Counted from the first letter of the stretch, positions 18,710-28,918 are shown. The stretch: 64,000 bases of DNA from Deefgea rivuli DSM 18356 (GCF_000620145.1 NZ_JHVM01000009.1:186001-250000); one strand, 5' to 3'. Made by a program: numbers and translations. The notes: generated from the sequence alone by a model not told the origin.

Positions 18710-19780
18710 ATGCTATTTGAGCCTTTAAAACACCCCCGTTTGGCCTTGCAAAATCGTATCGTGATGGCTCCGCTGACGCGTAGTCGTGCGATTGATAACA
18801 TCCCAAATAGCATCATGGCCGATTATTACGGCCAGCGTGCGAGCGCGGGTTTAATTATTACTGAAGGCACTTCACCGTCGCCTGATGGTTTGGGCTATGC
18901 GCGGATTCCGGGTTTGTTTAATGCCGAGCACGTTGCGGGCTGGAAATTAAGCACCGATGTTGCGCATCGCGGTGGCGCGAAAATATTTATTCAATTGATG
19001 CATTGCGGCCGCGTAACGGGTACGGCTAATTTGCCTGCTGGCGCGCGTACGGTTGGTCCGACGGATGAGGTGCTAGAAGGCGAAATGTACACTGATGTAG
19101 CAGGCATGCAGCCGCACGCAACCCCGCACGCGTTGACTGAGGCTGAAATTCCTGCGGTGATTGCCGAATATGTGTCTGCCGCTAAATTGGCGATTGAAGC
19201 AGGTTTTGATGGGATTGAATTGCACGCGGCGAATGGTTATTTGCTGGAGCAGTTTTTAAACGCGAATATTAATACCCGAATTGATGGCTACGGCGGCAGT
19301 GCTGCAGCGCGTAACCGACTGGTATTAGAAACCGCACGTGCCTGCGTGGCAGCCATTGGTGCGGATAAAGTCGGTATTCGTGTCTCGCCATACGGGGTAT
19401 TTAATGGTACGGGCGAATTTGACGGTGTTGCAGAGCAATACATCGAATTGGCGAAAGGCCTATCTGAAATCGGTTTGGTGTATTTGCATTTAGTTGATCA
19501 TTCCGCAATGGGCGCGCCCGAAGTGCCTGCAGTGTTTAAAGCGCATTTACGCGCGGCATTTAAAGGCTTGTTTATTGCGTCAGGTGGTCTGGAGGCGGCG
19601 AGCGCAGAAGCGATATTGCAAGCGGGGAAGGCTGATTTAGTCGCGTTTGGTCGTCCATTTATCAGCAATCCTGATTTGCCGCGCCGCATGCAGCAAAGCT
19701 TGGCTTTGGCTGAACCCGATGCCAATACCTTTTATACGCCAGGACCTGTTGGTTATAGCGATTATCCTGCTGCTGCGTAA
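18710..19780 (+). CDS. old-yellow-enzyme alkene reductase (NemA-like)
   Basis: This FMN-dependent NAD(P)H oxidoreductase belongs to the OYE family, which reduces activated alkenes, nitro compounds and N-ethylmaleimide. Visible hallmarks are the N-terminal NRIVMAPLTRSRA, the QLMHCGRV segment, the substrate-binding His/Asn pair in ELHAANGYLLEQFL and the C-terminal phosphate-binding region LVAFGRPFISNPDLP. At 356 residues it has family length. GGAG precedes the ATG. It is followed by a terminator and appears monocistronic. Confidence 0.94.
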   Translation: MLFEPLKHPRLALQNRIVMAPLTRSRAIDNIPNSIMADYYGQRASAGLIITEGTSPSPDGLGYARIPGLFNAEHVAGWKLSTDVAHRGGAKIFIQLMHCGRVTGTANLPAGARTVGPTDEVLEGEMYTDVAGMQPHATPHALTEAEIPAVIAEYVSAAKLAIEAGFDGIELHAANGYLLEQFLNANINTRIDGYGGSAAARNRLVLETARACVAAIGADKVGIRVSPYGVFNGTGEFDGVAEQYIELAKGLSEIGLVYLHLVDHSAMGAPEVPAVFKAHLRAAFKGLFIASGGLEAASAEAILQAGKADLVAFGRPFISNPDLPRRMQQSLALAEPDANTFYTPGPVGYSDYPAAA

Positions 19781-19797
19781 AAAACCTAACAGATTAC

Positions 19798-19829
19798 AAA
19801 ATGCCATTCCACGGAGCGGCATTTTTTTT
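19798..19829 (+). terminator. rho-independent terminator after the OYE gene
   Basis: Hairpin AAAATGCC ... GGCATTTT is followed by a run of T, 18 bp past the stop. Confidence 0.75.
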
Positions 19830-19911
19830 GGCTTATTGAATGCCATTCAGGCAAAAAAGCGTGCAGCGCGACTTGCCATTCTGCCCACTTCCCCCGATAA
19901 TCCCGCTCGTA

Positions 19912-20120
19912 CGCAGGAGAGTGTGATTTTTACCAATTTTGTTGATTGAAATCACCACCGAAGGCGCAAATGCACCCGCAAATCGCTCAGGTCAATGGAC
20001 TGCTCAGGTAGTAAATCTCTGGAGAGCGGTGCTCGGCGAATCAAACGCCCGCAGCATCCACCGAAGGGCTCAACAATCACAGTGTGATTGGAAAATCTCA
20101 GGTGTCAGGACAGAGGGGTG
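19912..20120 (+). ncRNA. tandem glycine riboswitch (two aptamers)
   Basis: Aptamer 1 (about 19912-20012) shows GGAGAGTG, ATCACCACCGAAGG and the CGCTCAGGTCAATGGACTG core. Aptamer 2 (about 20016-20120) shows CTCTGGAGAGCGG, CACCGAAGGG and TCTCAGGTGTCAGGACAGAG, with CTCTG/CAGAG forming its P1. The family binds glycine cooperatively and normally turns on glycine-cleavage genes, which fits gcvT downstream. The remaining leader of about 210 nt includes a hairpin CCGCTAGGC / GCCAGCGG (20126-20147) and a second TGTAG/CTACA hairpin. I see no clear U-tract terminator, so the expression platform is not obvious. Confidence 0.95.
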
Positions 20121-20333
20121 TTGCCCGCTAGGCGTTATGCCAGCGGTCGTTAGAACGCACTGTAAAAGTAGCGAGCATCCATCAGAGTGGTGAGGCTGGA
20201 GCTTTCGATCCCGGAATGTAGTTTTCTACATGAGGATTTGGGGCGTAGCTTCCACCACCCGAGCGGCTATCACGGAATGCGCAGCACTTTTAAAGTCCGT
20301 TCGTAGAGGGATGTACGTACCTTGAGAACCCCC

Positions 20334-21446
20334 ATGACTGCACCAAAAACCACACCATTATACGAATGTCACCTTGCCGCCAACGCTAAAATCGTTGATT
20401 TTGCGGGCTGGTCTATGCCGATTCATTACGGCTCACAACTCAAAGAACACGAAATCGTCCGTGCCGATGCAGGCATGTTTGATGTATCGCACATGTGCGT
20501 GCTCGACATCACGGGCGCGGATGCAAAATCATTTCTACGCGGTCTGATTGCGAATGACGTCGAACGTCTGGCGTTTGAAGGTAAAGCGCTGTATTCGGGC
20601 ATGCTAACGCCTGAAGGCAAAGTCATCGACGATCTCATCGTTTATCTGACGCACTACGGCTACCGCGTGGTGGTTAATGCTGGCACAGCCGACAAAGACA
20701 TTGCTTGGATGCTGGAGCAGGCCAAAGGTCAGGACGTACAAATTCATGTCCGCCGCGAATTGGCGATGATCGCCGTGCAAGGCCCGAACGCCATTGAAAA
20801 AGCTTGCAAAGTGCTGCACGAAGAATGGGAAGCGACGGTTAAATCGCTGAAAGTATTCCAAGGTATGCCATTTGGCATGGTGGAAGACGGCTGGTTTATC
20901 GCTCGCACCGGCTACACCGGCGAAGATGGCCTTGAAATCATGTTGCCAGCAGAAGAAGCGCCGCTATTCTGGAATGCCTTGGTGAGCGTTGGCGTTGCGC
21001 CAATCGGCTTGGGCGCGCGCGATACCTTGCGCCTTGAAGCGGGTATGAATCTCTACGGTCACGATATGGACGAAACGATTTCTCCATTGCAAGCCGGTAT
21101 GGGCTGGACGATTGCGTGGGAACCCGCTGATCGCGACTTCATCGGCCGCAAAGCGCTTGAAGCTGAGAAATCAACTGGCGTGGCGTTCAAACAAGTTGGC
21201 TTGGTGCTCGAAGGCCGCGGCGTATTGCGCGAAGGCCAAATCGTTGAGGTGGTAGGTGTAGGTCAAGGCGTGATTACCAGCGGTACTTTTTCGCCTACAC
21301 TCAAACATTCTGTCGCCATCGCTCGCGTTCCAGTAGCGACCAATGCCGAAACTGATACCGTCCAAGCGGATCTGCGCGGTACCTTGACTGACGTTCGCAT
21401 CGTCAAAATGCCGTTTGTACGCAATGGCAAAAAAGTATTTGCATAA
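20334..21446 (+). CDS. gcvT: glycine cleavage system T protein (aminomethyltransferase)
   Basis: GcvT transfers the methylene group from aminomethyl-lipoyl GcvH to tetrahydrofolate and releases ammonia. The N-terminus [29 protein letters not shown] is typical, as are [23 protein letters not shown] and [16 protein letters not shown]. At 370 residues it has normal length. The ATG at 20334 is preferred over a TTG four codons earlier. It is first in the gcvT-gcvH-gcvP unit under the glycine riboswitch. Confidence 0.96.
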   Translation: MTAPKTTPLYECHLAANAKIVDFAGWSMPIHYGSQLKEHEIVRADAGMFDVSHMCVLDITGADAKSFLRGLIANDVERLAFEGKALYSGMLTPEGKVIDDLIVYLTHYGYRVVVNAGTADKDIAWMLEQAKGQDVQIHVRRELAMIAVQGPNAIEKACKVLHEEWEATVKSLKVFQGMPFGMVEDGWFIARTGYTGEDGLEIMLPAEEAPLFWNALVSVGVAPIGLGARDTLRLEAGMNLYGHDMDETISPLQAGMGWTIAWEPADRDFIGRKALEAEKSTGVAFKQVGLVLEGRGVLREGQIVEVVGVGQGVITSGTFSPTLKHSVAIARVPVATNAETDTVQADLRGTLTDVRIVKMPFVRNGKKVFA

Positions 21447-21453
21447 ATAATTC

Positions 21454-21527
21454 GGGGAGTGGGGAGTAGGAAGTGGGGAATCAGCCCTGTTTCTGCGCCC
21501 ATTCCCGACTAACTACTCCCAACTCCC
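21454..21527. repeat. long imperfect palindrome between gcvT and gcvH
   Basis: A left arm beginning GGGAGTGGGGAGTAG and ending GTGGGGAAT pairs with a right arm ATTCCCGAC ... CTACTCCCAACTCCC. The outer 15 bp match at 14 positions. It fills almost the whole 94-bp gcvT-gcvH gap and ends just before the gcvH ribosome site. It looks like an inserted interspersed repeat that can form an mRNA hairpin. Confidence 0.75.
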
Positions 21528-21540
21528 TAAGGAAAAGATC

Positions 21541-21927
21541 ATGAGCAATATTCCAGCCGAACTCAAATACGTTGGCAGCCACGAATGGTTGCGTTTGGAA
21601 GCTGACGGTACCGTCACCATCGGTATTACCGATCACGCGCAAGAATTATTGGGCGACATCGTTTTCGTTGAATTGCCACAAGTGGGCGACGAATTGGCGG
21701 CCGATGCAACGGCAGGCGTGGTTGAATCCGTAAAGGCGGCATCGGACGTGTACGCGCCGATCGCTGGCGAAGTGGTTGCGATTAACGACGAACTCACTAG
21801 CGCGCCAGAGTTGGCCAATTCTGATCCCTACGGCGCGGCATGGTTCTTCCGCGTGAAACCGGCGGATGCATCGGTGTTGGATGGTTTGATGACGGCAGAG
21901 CAGTACGCCAAAGAAATCGGTCTGTAA
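21541..21927 (+). CDS. gcvH: glycine cleavage system H protein
   Basis: GcvH is the lipoyl carrier protein that shuttles the aminomethyl group between GcvP, GcvT and the L protein. The 128-residue chain contains the lipoylation region [18 protein letters not shown], with the modified Lys in SVKAA, and the C-terminal [20 protein letters not shown] before the ATG is a strong ribosome site lying just outside the palindrome. Confidence 0.97.
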   Translation: MSNIPAELKYVGSHEWLRLEADGTVTIGITDHAQELLGDIVFVELPQVGDELAADATAGVVESVKAASDVYAPIAGEVVAINDELTSAPELANSDPYGAAWFFRVKPADASVLDGLMTAEQYAKEIGL

Positions 21928-21941
21928 TTTACATCGCGGAT

Positions 21942-22157
21942 CGTAGGGTGGGTTAGGCCGCCACATTTGCGAATAAATCCGCCAATGTTTAACGGCCGTA
22001 ACCCACCATTGCCATGCTGATATAAGTGCTCATGTTCAACAGTTACGCACCCCCTGTGCTTGTTGGGGCTCGCTCGGTTACCGGTAATTCAAATCGGCGT
22101 CTTTATCGGCTGTGTCATGGTGGGTACGCGGCATAAAACCGCCTAACCCACCCTACG
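21942..22157. repeat. interspersed inverted-repeat element between gcvH and gcvP
   Basis: A 216-bp element is bounded by CGTAGGGTGGGTTAGGC and GCCTAACCCACCCTACG, a perfect 17-bp inverted repeat. Nested inside is a second pair, AACCCACCAT near 21990-22012 and CATGGTGGGT near 22117. The ends match a sequence type often seen dispersed in proteobacterial genomes (recalled, not searched). It has no coding content, so it is a MITE-like or palindromic repeat. Confidence 0.8.
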
Positions 22158-22187
22158 TTTGTCTTGCAGAATTTAATAGGTATTCCC

Positions 22188-25064
22188 ATGTCGCTCTCTA
22201 CCCTGTTTAACCACGACGAATTTATCGCGCGGCATATTGGCCCGAACGCCGCTGATCAAGCCGCGATGCTGGCGCAAATCGGCGCGACTTCAATTGAAGA
22301 TTTAGTCGCGCAAACCATTCCTGACAATATCCGCTTTAAGCAAAAACTGCCTTTGCCAGATGCCGTATCTGAAGTGGAAGCCTTGGCGAAAATCAAAGCG
22401 ATTGCCGCTAAAAATGTCGTCAACCACAGTTTTATCGGTCTGGGCTATTACCCCAATATCACGCCAGGCGTTATTTTGCGCAATGTACTGGAAAATCCAG
22501 GCTGGTACACCGCGTACACGCCGTATCAAGCTGAAATCGCGCAAGGTCGTTTGCAAGCGTTATTGAATTACCAGCAAATGATTATCGATTTGACGGGCTT
22601 GGATTTGGCCAATGCCTCACTCCTCGACGAAGCGACTGCCGCTGCTGAAGCGATGGCGATGGCGCGACGGATTTCGAAAGTGAAAACGGAAAAATTCTTC
22701 GTTGATGTACAGGTATTGCCACAGACGCTAGACGTGGTAAAGACTAGAGCGCAATACTTCGGTTTTGAATTGGTGATTGGTGCTGCGGGCGCTGCGGGCG
22801 ACGATGACTATTTCGGCGCTTTATTACAATATCCAGGCGCAGATGGTTCTGTTGTTGATTTGAGCACGCCAATTGCAGCGCTGAAAGCGCGCGGTGGTGT
22901 GGCGATTGTGGCTGCCGATTTATTGTCGCTCGCGCTACTCAAATCGCCTGCTGAATTGGGCGCGGATGTGGCGATTGGTACCAGCCAGCGCTTTGGCATT
23001 CCAATGGGCTTTGGTGGTCCACACGCTGCGTATTTCGCGTTTAAAGACGATATGAAACGCTCGGCACCGGGTCGGATTATTGGCGTTTCGGTTGATGCCA
23101 AAGGAAAAACCGCGCTGCGTATGGCGCTGCAAACGCGCGAGCAACATATTCGCCGCGAAAAAGCCAATTCGAATATCTGCACTTCACAAGTTTTGCTCGC
23201 CAATATGGCGGGTATGTACGCCGTGTATCACGGCCCAGCGGGCATTAAACGCATTGCTGAACGTACGCATCGCTTGGCGAGTATTTTCGCGCAAGGTGTT
23301 CGCGCGGCGGGTGGCAAGATCGTTCACGATGCATTCTTTGATACAGTGCAAGTGAATGCAGGCGCGCAAGCAGCGAGCATTTACGCCGCCGCATTGGCAG
23401 CGGGTTATAACTTGCTGCAAGTGTCGGCCTCAGTGTTGAGCGTAGCATTCCACGAAGCGGCGACCGAAGTCGATTTGGCGACTTTGATCCAGTTATTTAC
23501 TGGTAAATCAGCCGATTTGGCGGCGCTCGATGCCGCGACTGATATGAAGGCGCCGGTAATTTCAGCTGCGTTGCAACGGACATCTGCGTATTTGACGCAC
23601 CCCGTATTTAATAGCTACCACACCGAACACGAAATGCTGCGTTACCTTAAACGCCTAGAAAATCGTGATTTGGCAATGAATCATTCAATGATTTCGCTCG
23701 GTAGCTGCACGATGAAACTCAATGCCACTAGCGAAATGATTCCAGTGACTTGGGCTGAATTTGGCAATATTCATCCCTTCGCGCCAAAAGATCAGGCGGC
23801 TGGCTATTTTGAAATGATTAATGGTTTGGCCGATCAACTCAAAGCAATCACTGGTTTTGATGCGATTTGCATGCAGCCGAACTCGGGCGCGCAGGGCGAA
23901 TACGCGGGTTTGTTGGCGATTCGTCGCTACCACGAAAGCCGCAATGAAGCGCATCGCGATATTTGCTTGATTCCACGTTCCGCGCACGGCACTAACCCAG
24001 CGACAGCGCAAATGATGGGCTTGAAAGTGGTTGTTGTGGATTGCGATGAAAACGGCAATGTGGATTTGGGCGATTTGAAAGCCAAAGCTGAGCAATATGG
24101 TGCGAATCTGGCGGCCTTGATGCTGACTTACCCATCGACGCATGGCGTGTTTGAAACAGCAGTGAAAGAAATCTGCGCGACAGTGCATCAGTTTGGCGGC
24201 CAAGTGTATATGGACGGCGCGAATTTGAACGCTCAGGTGGGCTTAACTCGCCCAGCCGACATCGGTGCTGACGTCAGCCATATGAATTTGCACAAAACTT
24301 TCTGCATTCCACATGGCGGCGGCGGCCCAGGCATGGGGCCGATTGGCATGAAAGCGCATTTAGCGCCGTTTATGTCTAATCACGCAGTTGCAGAGATCGA
24401 TCAAGGCGATGCGAGCGTCGCGCAAGGCCAATCTGCGGTTTCGGCTGCGCCATTTGGCTCGGCATCGATTTTGCCGATTTCGTGGATGTATATCACGATG
24501 ATGGGCGCGGGCGGCGTAAAGCACGCGACTGAAATCGCTTTGCTCAATGCCAATTACATGGCCAAGCAGCTGGGTGCGCATTACCCAGTGCTCTACACCG
24601 GCGTCAATGGCCGTGTGGCGCATGAATGTATTATCGATATTCGCCCACTTAAAGTGGCGAGCGGTATTACGGAAGTGGATATTGCCAAACGCCTGATGGA
24701 CTATGGTTTCCACGCACCAACGATGAGCTTCCCAGTTGCCGGAACGTTGATGATAGAGCCGACTGAATCGGAATCAAAAGCCGAATTGGATCGCTTTATT
24801 GCTGCAATGGTGAGTATTCGTCAAGAAATCAGCAAAGTCGAAAGTGGCGTATGGCCAGCGGATAATAACCCGTTGAAAAATGCACCCCACAGCAAGAACG
24901 ACATCGCTGGCGATTGGGATCGGGCTTACACACGTGAAGAAGCCTTCTTCCCCTTGCCGTACGTGCTAGAAAATAAATTCTGGCCGTCGGTGAACCGAAT
25001 TGATGACGTGTACGGTGACCGTAATCTGATCTGTTCTTGCCCGAGCATGGAAGAATATAAGTAA
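22188..25064 (+). CDS. gcvP: glycine dehydrogenase (decarboxylating), P protein
   Basis: GcvP is the PLP enzyme that decarboxylates glycine and loads the aminomethyl group onto GcvH. The 958-residue homodimeric form is present, with the N-half FIARHIGPN and [18 protein letters not shown]. The C-half carries the PLP lysine in [20 protein letters not shown] (Lys near residue 703). The ATG at 22188 follows AATAGG. It is the last gene of the gcv unit, separated from gcvH by a 216-bp repeat element and followed by a terminator. Confidence 0.98.
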   Translation: MSLSTLFNHDEFIARHIGPNAADQAAMLAQIGATSIEDLVAQTIPDNIRFKQKLPLPDAVSEVEALAKIKAIAAKNVVNHSFIGLGYYPNITPGVILRNVLENPGWYTAYTPYQAEIAQGRLQALLNYQQMIIDLTGLDLANASLLDEATAAAEAMAMARRISKVKTEKFFVDVQVLPQTLDVVKTRAQYFGFELVIGAAGAAGDDDYFGALLQYPGADGSVVDLSTPIAALKARGGVAIVAADLLSLALLKSPAELGADVAIGTSQRFGIPMGFGGPHAAYFAFKDDMKRSAPGRIIGVSVDAKGKTALRMALQTREQHIRREKANSNICTSQVLLANMAGMYAVYHGPAGIKRIAERTHRLASIFAQGVRAAGGKIVHDAFFDTVQVNAGAQAASIYAAALAAGYNLLQVSASVLSVAFHEAATEVDLATLIQLFTGKSADLAALDAATDMKAPVISAALQRTSAYLTHPVFNSYHTEHEMLRYLKRLENRDLAMNHSMISLGSCTMKLNATSEMIPVTWAEFGNIHPFAPKDQAAGYFEMINGLADQLKAITGFDAICMQPNSGAQGEYAGLLAIRRYHESRNEAHRDICLIPRSAHGTNPATAQMMGLKVVVVDCDENGNVDLGDLKAKAEQYGANLAALMLTYPSTHGVFETAVKEICATVHQFGGQVYMDGANLNAQVGLTRPADIGADVSHMNLHKTFCIPHGGGGPGMGPIGMKAHLAPFMSNHAVAEIDQGDASVAQGQSAVSAAPFGSASILPISWMYITMMGAGGVKHATEIALLNANYMAKQLGAHYPVLYTGVNGRVAHECIIDIRPLKVASGITEVDIAKRLMDYGFHAPTMSFPVAGTLMIEPTESESKAELDRFIAAMVSIRQEISKVESGVWPADNNPLKNAPHSKNDIAGDWDRAYTREEAFFPLPYVLENKFWPSVNRIDDVYGDRNLICSCPSMEEYK

Positions 25065-25094
25065 GGCTAATCACCTGTGCTTGGTGTAGTAATA

Positions 25095-25127
25095 AAAGCC
25101 CTAGTCATCAGACTAGGGCTTTATTTT
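25095..25127 (+). terminator. rho-independent terminator of the gcv unit
   Basis: Perfect 12-bp stem AAAGCCCTAGTC / GACTAGGGCTTT with a 4-nt loop, followed by TTATTTTAA. Confidence 0.85.
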
Positions 25128-25159
25128 AATGGTGGTATTGCTGTATAGCTATTGATAAT

Positions 25160-25183
25160 AAAGGTATGCAGTCATATACCTTT
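25160..25183. repeat. inverted repeat AAAGGTAT / ATACCTTT
   Basis: A compact palindrome lies in the gap between the gcvP and PiT terminators. Its right half, GTCATATACC, matches the site near 17238. The rest of the gap (25128-25248) holds nothing else I can identify. Confidence 0.45.
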
Positions 25184-25248
25184 GGCTAGTTCGGCGAAGC
25201 CTTTCGGATCTTTACTTTGCGATTAGCTATCGCGAAGCAATTCATCCA

Positions 25249-25287
25249 AAAAAAGCCCCACGAATCAGATTCGTGGGGCTTTTTTGC
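25249..25287. terminator. strong rho-independent terminator of the PiT gene
   Basis: Perfect hairpin AAGCCCCACGAAT / ATTCGTGGGGCTT with a 3-nt loop, flanked by A-run and T-run, so it can act in both directions. It lies 15 bp after the PiT stop. Confidence 0.92.
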
Positions 25288-25302
25288 GCTTAATGGTTTG
25301 AA

Positions 25303-26772
25303 TTAAGCGAAAATCTTGCTCGCTATCCAAAACAATCCGCCGGACATCGCAATTGTAACGGGTAGCGTTAGCACCCAAGCGATGGCAATACTTTTAACGG
25401 TACTCGCTTGCAAGCCGCTTTTATTGGCGACCATCGTGCCGGCAACGGCAGAAGATAAAATATGCGTTGTCGACACGGGCATGCCAGTCCAGCTGGCAAT
25501 CCCAATGGCGGCGGCAGCGGTGATTTGCGCAGCGTTACCTTGCGCGTAGGTCATGCCTTTGTTACCGATTTTTTCACCAACGGTATGCACAATACGGCGC
25601 CAGCCGACCATCGTTCCTAAACCTAGCGCCAATGCCACAGCAATAATCACCCATTGTGGTGCGTATTCGGTGGTGGCCGTGAGGTCTTTGCGGAATTTAT
25701 CGAGGCTGTGCTTTTCGTGGCTAGACCAGATTGCTAATTTAGATACTTTTTTCGCGGTATCGTCTAGGCAGAGCAAAATACGGCGTGTGGCGATACGTTG
25801 CTCAGTGCTCAAATCATTGTATGAGCGGATATTTCCTAGCGTCGTATCGAGTGCATTGATTGCTGCGAGGGCGATTTCGGGCTTGCATTCGAATTGGGCT
25901 GGCAATGCGCTATTCATATCGCCCAATTGAATGGTCTGATTGATTTTTTCGGCGTTTTGCACGTAAAAATCTTTGATATGGATGGCGGCATCGCGAGTGC
26001 GTTCGATATCGTAAATGCTACTGCTGCGATCCAGTACGAAATTACCCGGTGCTAAGCCGACCAGTACTAGCATCACTAAACCAATGCCTTTTTGACCATC
26101 GTTAGAGCCGTGCGCGAAACTCAAGCCCATCGCCGAGGCGATCAAAGTAACTCGAGTCCAAAATGGCGGGTGTTTTTTGCCATCAATCGCTTTGCGTTCT
26201 TCAGGCGTTAAATGCATATGCGATTGGCTAAAGTAGCGTTTGAGCGCGATAAACAAAATTCCCGCTAAGAGCATACCCAGCGCCGGAGAAATCAGTAAGG
26301 AAAGCAGAATGTCGATGGCTTTTTGGGTATTAATACCGTGTAGCCAGTTATGGCCGCTCAGAATGGCATGCATCATGCCAACGCCCAAAATAGAGCCAAT
26401 CAAGGTGTGCGAGCTAGAGGCTGGGATGCCTAGATACCAAGTACCTAAATTCCATACAATTGCGGCGGTGAGTAGTGAAAACACCATAATCAAGCCGTGG
26501 CTGCTATTCACATTAAGCAGCAATTCGACTGGCAATAGATGAATGATGGCGTACGCTACGCCCAATCCACCCAGAATCACGCCCAAGAAATTAAAGCATC
26601 CTGATGCCATCACAGCCAAATTTGCCGGCATCGCTTTGGTGTAAATGACGGTGGCGACGGCGTTGGCAGTATCGTGAAAACCGTTGATAAATTCGTAGGC
26701 CAAAACAAAAAGTAGCGCTAAAGCTAAGCTAATGGCTGTGATGGTGTCTAAACCGCTAAAAATTTCAGGCAT
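25303..26772 (-). CDS. inorganic phosphate transporter, PiT family
   Basis: This 489-residue membrane permease exchanges phosphate (as metal-phosphate) with protons or Na+. It shows the two PiT repeats: N-terminal EFINGFHDTANAVATVIYTKAM and a C-terminal copy in WTGMPVSTTHILSSAV, plus FAHGSNDGQKGIG. About ten membrane helices are split by a hydrophilic cytoplasmic insertion near residues 245-370, longer than minimal PiT proteins but seen in many PitA-like ones. It is monocistronic with a strong terminator. Confidence 0.95.
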   Translation of the reverse strand: MPEIFSGLDTITAISLALALLFVLAYEFINGFHDTANAVATVIYTKAMPANLAVMASGCFNFLGVILGGLGVAYAIIHLLPVELLLNVNSSHGLIMVFSLLTAAIVWNLGTWYLGIPASSSHTLIGSILGVGMMHAILSGHNWLHGINTQKAIDILLSLLISPALGMLLAGILFIALKRYFSQSHMHLTPEERKAIDGKKHPPFWTRVTLIASAMGLSFAHGSNDGQKGIGLVMLVLVGLAPGNFVLDRSSSIYDIERTRDAAIHIKDFYVQNAEKINQTIQLGDMNSALPAQFECKPEIALAAINALDTTLGNIRSYNDLSTEQRIATRRILLCLDDTAKKVSKLAIWSSHEKHSLDKFRKDLTATTEYAPQWVIIAVALALGLGTMVGWRRIVHTVGEKIGNKGMTYAQGNAAQITAAAAIGIASWTGMPVSTTHILSSAVAGTMVANKSGLQASTVKSIAIAWVLTLPVTIAMSGGLFWIASKIFA

Positions 26773-26885
26773 GAGTTAGAATTGTTACAAAAAGATGATG
26801 CGGCGGATTATCGCAGAATATGTAACCCCTCGTTGGGCTGTTTATAGCGCTAGATCAGTATTTAGCGGAATATTTGATCAGAGGT

Positions 26886-28349
26886 TCAAGATGAACAGCT
26901 CACTGAAAGCGTGCCTGCCCAGCTAGGGGGTAGTTGGGCGTAAGTTTCGTTTTCGGATTGCTCGCTAAACGGGTCGGCCAAGCAAGCGCGCAGGCGTTCG
27001 ATCTCGCTGTAGTCGCCTTCATCCTCTGCTTTACGAATGGCAACTTCGGCCAAATGATTACGTAAAATATACTTTGGATTGCTGGCCAGCATTGCGCGGT
27101 TTCGTTCTGCAGCAGTTTGCGACTCATTTTCGACGCGTTGCTGGTAGCGCTCTAGCCAAGCTTGCAAGCTAGTGCGATCAAGCACTAAATCAGTCAGTGC
27201 TGCGTCGTTTTGTAAGAGCGCCCAATGCGATAAGGTGCGCCAGAAAATCGTCCAATCGGTTTGTGTGGCTTGCAGTAGCTCAAACAAATCAGTCACCAGC
27301 GTCCAATCCGCCTCGTACCATTGTACGAAACCTAATTTTTGGCGGAGCTGTTCTGCAAAAGCGTCTTCAAATTGCTGCTGGTAGCGTGCGAGTGCAGCGA
27401 GTAAGTCGTCTCTTTCTACGAGCGGCAGCAGAGCTTGTGCAAGACAATGCAAATTCCACAAGCCGATTTGCGGCTGTTGGTTGTAGGCATAGCGGCCTGA
27501 ATCGTCGGAATGATTGCAGATATGCGCCGGATTAAACCCATCCAAAAAGCCAAACGGGCCGTAATCGAGCGTGAGCCCCAGAATCGACATATTGTCGGTA
27601 TTCATCACACCATGACAAAATCCCACCGCCTGCCATTGCGCAATCATTTGCGCGGTACGATCGATGACGGTACTAAGTAGCGCCAGATAGGGATTGGAGG
27701 CCGCTTGGCATTCAGCGTAATGATGCTGAATCACCCAATCGGCCAATTCTTGCAATTGCGCTGGCTGATCGTGGTAGAAAAAATGCTCAAAATGACCAAA
27801 GCGGATAAAAGTCGGTGCTAGGCGTGTTAAAACGGCGGCGCTCTCTGCGCTTTCGCGCCAGACGGTTTGCTTTGCGCCGCCAATGGCTAAGGCGCGTGTT
27901 GTCGGTATACCCAGTCCATGCATTGCCTCGGAGCACAAGTATTCACGGATCGTAGAGCGCAATACGGCCCGACCATCGCCTCGGCGGGAGAATGGCGTTG
28001 GCCCTGCGCCTTTAAGTTGGATTTCCCACGTTTGTTGCTGAGGATCGCGTAATTCTGCCAGCAGCAAAGCGCGGCCATCACCGAGTTGCCCTGCATTCAC
28101 GCCAAATTGATGCCCTGAATAGACCGTTGCTAAAGGCGTGTTGTCTTGCGGGGTTTGATTACCCACTAGATAATCGGCTAAATTGCTTTGCTCTCGTTCT
28201 GATGCCAGCCCGAGCTCAGCAGCGAATGCGGCATTCCACGCCACCACGTAGGCGCGCGGCATAGTCGTAGTCGGGCATTCAGTGTAGAAATTGGCGCTTA
28301 ATTGTTGAAAGCGTAGTGCTGGCGGGATTTGGGCGAACTGAGTAGGCAT
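26886..28349 (-). CDS. selO: protein adenylyltransferase SelO (YdiU family)
   Basis: SelO is a pseudokinase-fold enzyme that transfers AMP to protein Ser/Thr/Tyr residues and is linked to redox stress. Family motifs are clear: YSGHQFGVNAGQLGDGRA, EIQLKGAGPTPFSRRGDGRAVLRS, the metal-binding stretch HGVMNTDNMSILGLTLDYGPFGF and NPKYILRNH near the C-terminus. The start at the ATG 28349 is preferred; an in-frame TTG at 28400 lies further up. The chain ends LSVSCSS. The penultimate-type Cys fits the conserved C-terminal cysteine of bacterial SelO, which is selenocysteine in animals. Confidence 0.95.
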   Translation of the reverse strand: MPTQFAQIPPALRFQQLSANFYTECPTTTMPRAYVVAWNAAFAAELGLASEREQSNLADYLVGNQTPQDNTPLATVYSGHQFGVNAGQLGDGRALLLAELRDPQQQTWEIQLKGAGPTPFSRRGDGRAVLRSTIREYLCSEAMHGLGIPTTRALAIGGAKQTVWRESAESAAVLTRLAPTFIRFGHFEHFFYHDQPAQLQELADWVIQHHYAECQAASNPYLALLSTVIDRTAQMIAQWQAVGFCHGVMNTDNMSILGLTLDYGPFGFLDGFNPAHICNHSDDSGRYAYNQQPQIGLWNLHCLAQALLPLVERDDLLAALARYQQQFEDAFAEQLRQKLGFVQWYEADWTLVTDLFELLQATQTDWTIFWRTLSHWALLQNDAALTDLVLDRTSLQAWLERYQQRVENESQTAAERNRAMLASNPKYILRNHLAEVAIRKAEDEGDYSEIERLRACLADPFSEQSENETYAQLPPSWAGTLSVSCSS

Positions 28350-28426
28350 ATGTGCAAGCAATAAAATTGTTGAGTGATTTAGTCGGATATTATGCCGCAA
28401 ATTGATGGGTTGTGAAGGGGCTACAC

Positions 28427-28918
28427 ATGAGTGAGAAAATTCCAGTGACGACGGCGATACGCGCCTTGCGGGCGAATCAAGTGACCTATACCGAGCATTT
28501 ATATCATTACGAAGAGCGTGGCGGCACTGCGGTTTCGGCGCGCGAGCTGGGTGTGCCTGAGGCGCAAGTGATTAAAACGTTGATTATGGAAAATGAAAAA
28601 AAGCAGCCGATGATTGTATTGATGCATGGTCATTGCGAAGTTTCGACCAAAAATCTAGCTCGGATAATCGGCTGCAAAACCGTATCGCCCTGTGTACCGG
28701 ACGTGGCAAATAAGCACAGTGGTTTTGTGGTGGGCGGTACTTCACCCTTTGGCACCAAAAAAGCGATGCCGGTGTATATGCAAGAATCGATTTTGGATTT
28801 GGATAAAATCTATATCAATGGCGGTCGGCGTGGATTTTTGGTCTGTATTGATCCGCAAGACTGCATCAAAGTATTGCAACCGACCTTGGTGGATATCGCG
28901 ATTTATCCCGAAGGCTAG
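28427..28918 (+). CDS. YbaK/EbsC-type aminoacyl-tRNA deacylase
   Basis: This 163-residue trans-editing protein of the YbaK family hydrolyses mischarged Cys-tRNA(Pro). It has RALRANQVTYTEHLYHY at the start, the core TKNLARIIGCKTVSPC, the catalytic-loop GGTSPFGTKKAMPVY and INGGRRGFLVCI. GAAGGGG precedes the ATG at 28427. Its last 4 bp overlap the 3' end of the convergent receiver-TPR gene. Exact substrate specificity within the YbaK/ProX group is inferred. Confidence 0.92.
   Translation: MSEKIPVTTAIRALRANQVTYTEHLYHYEERGGTAVSARELGVPEAQVIKTLIMENEKKQPMIVLMHGHCEVSTKNLARIIGCKTVSPCVPDVANKHSGFVVGGTSPFGTKKAMPVYMQESILDLDKIYINGGRRGFLVCIDPQDCIKVLQPTLVDIAIYPEG

Noticed and set aside
19939-20193. Plus-strand frame of 84 codons before gcvT
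   Set aside because: It lies inside the glycine riboswitch aptamers, whose RNA conservation explains the sequence.
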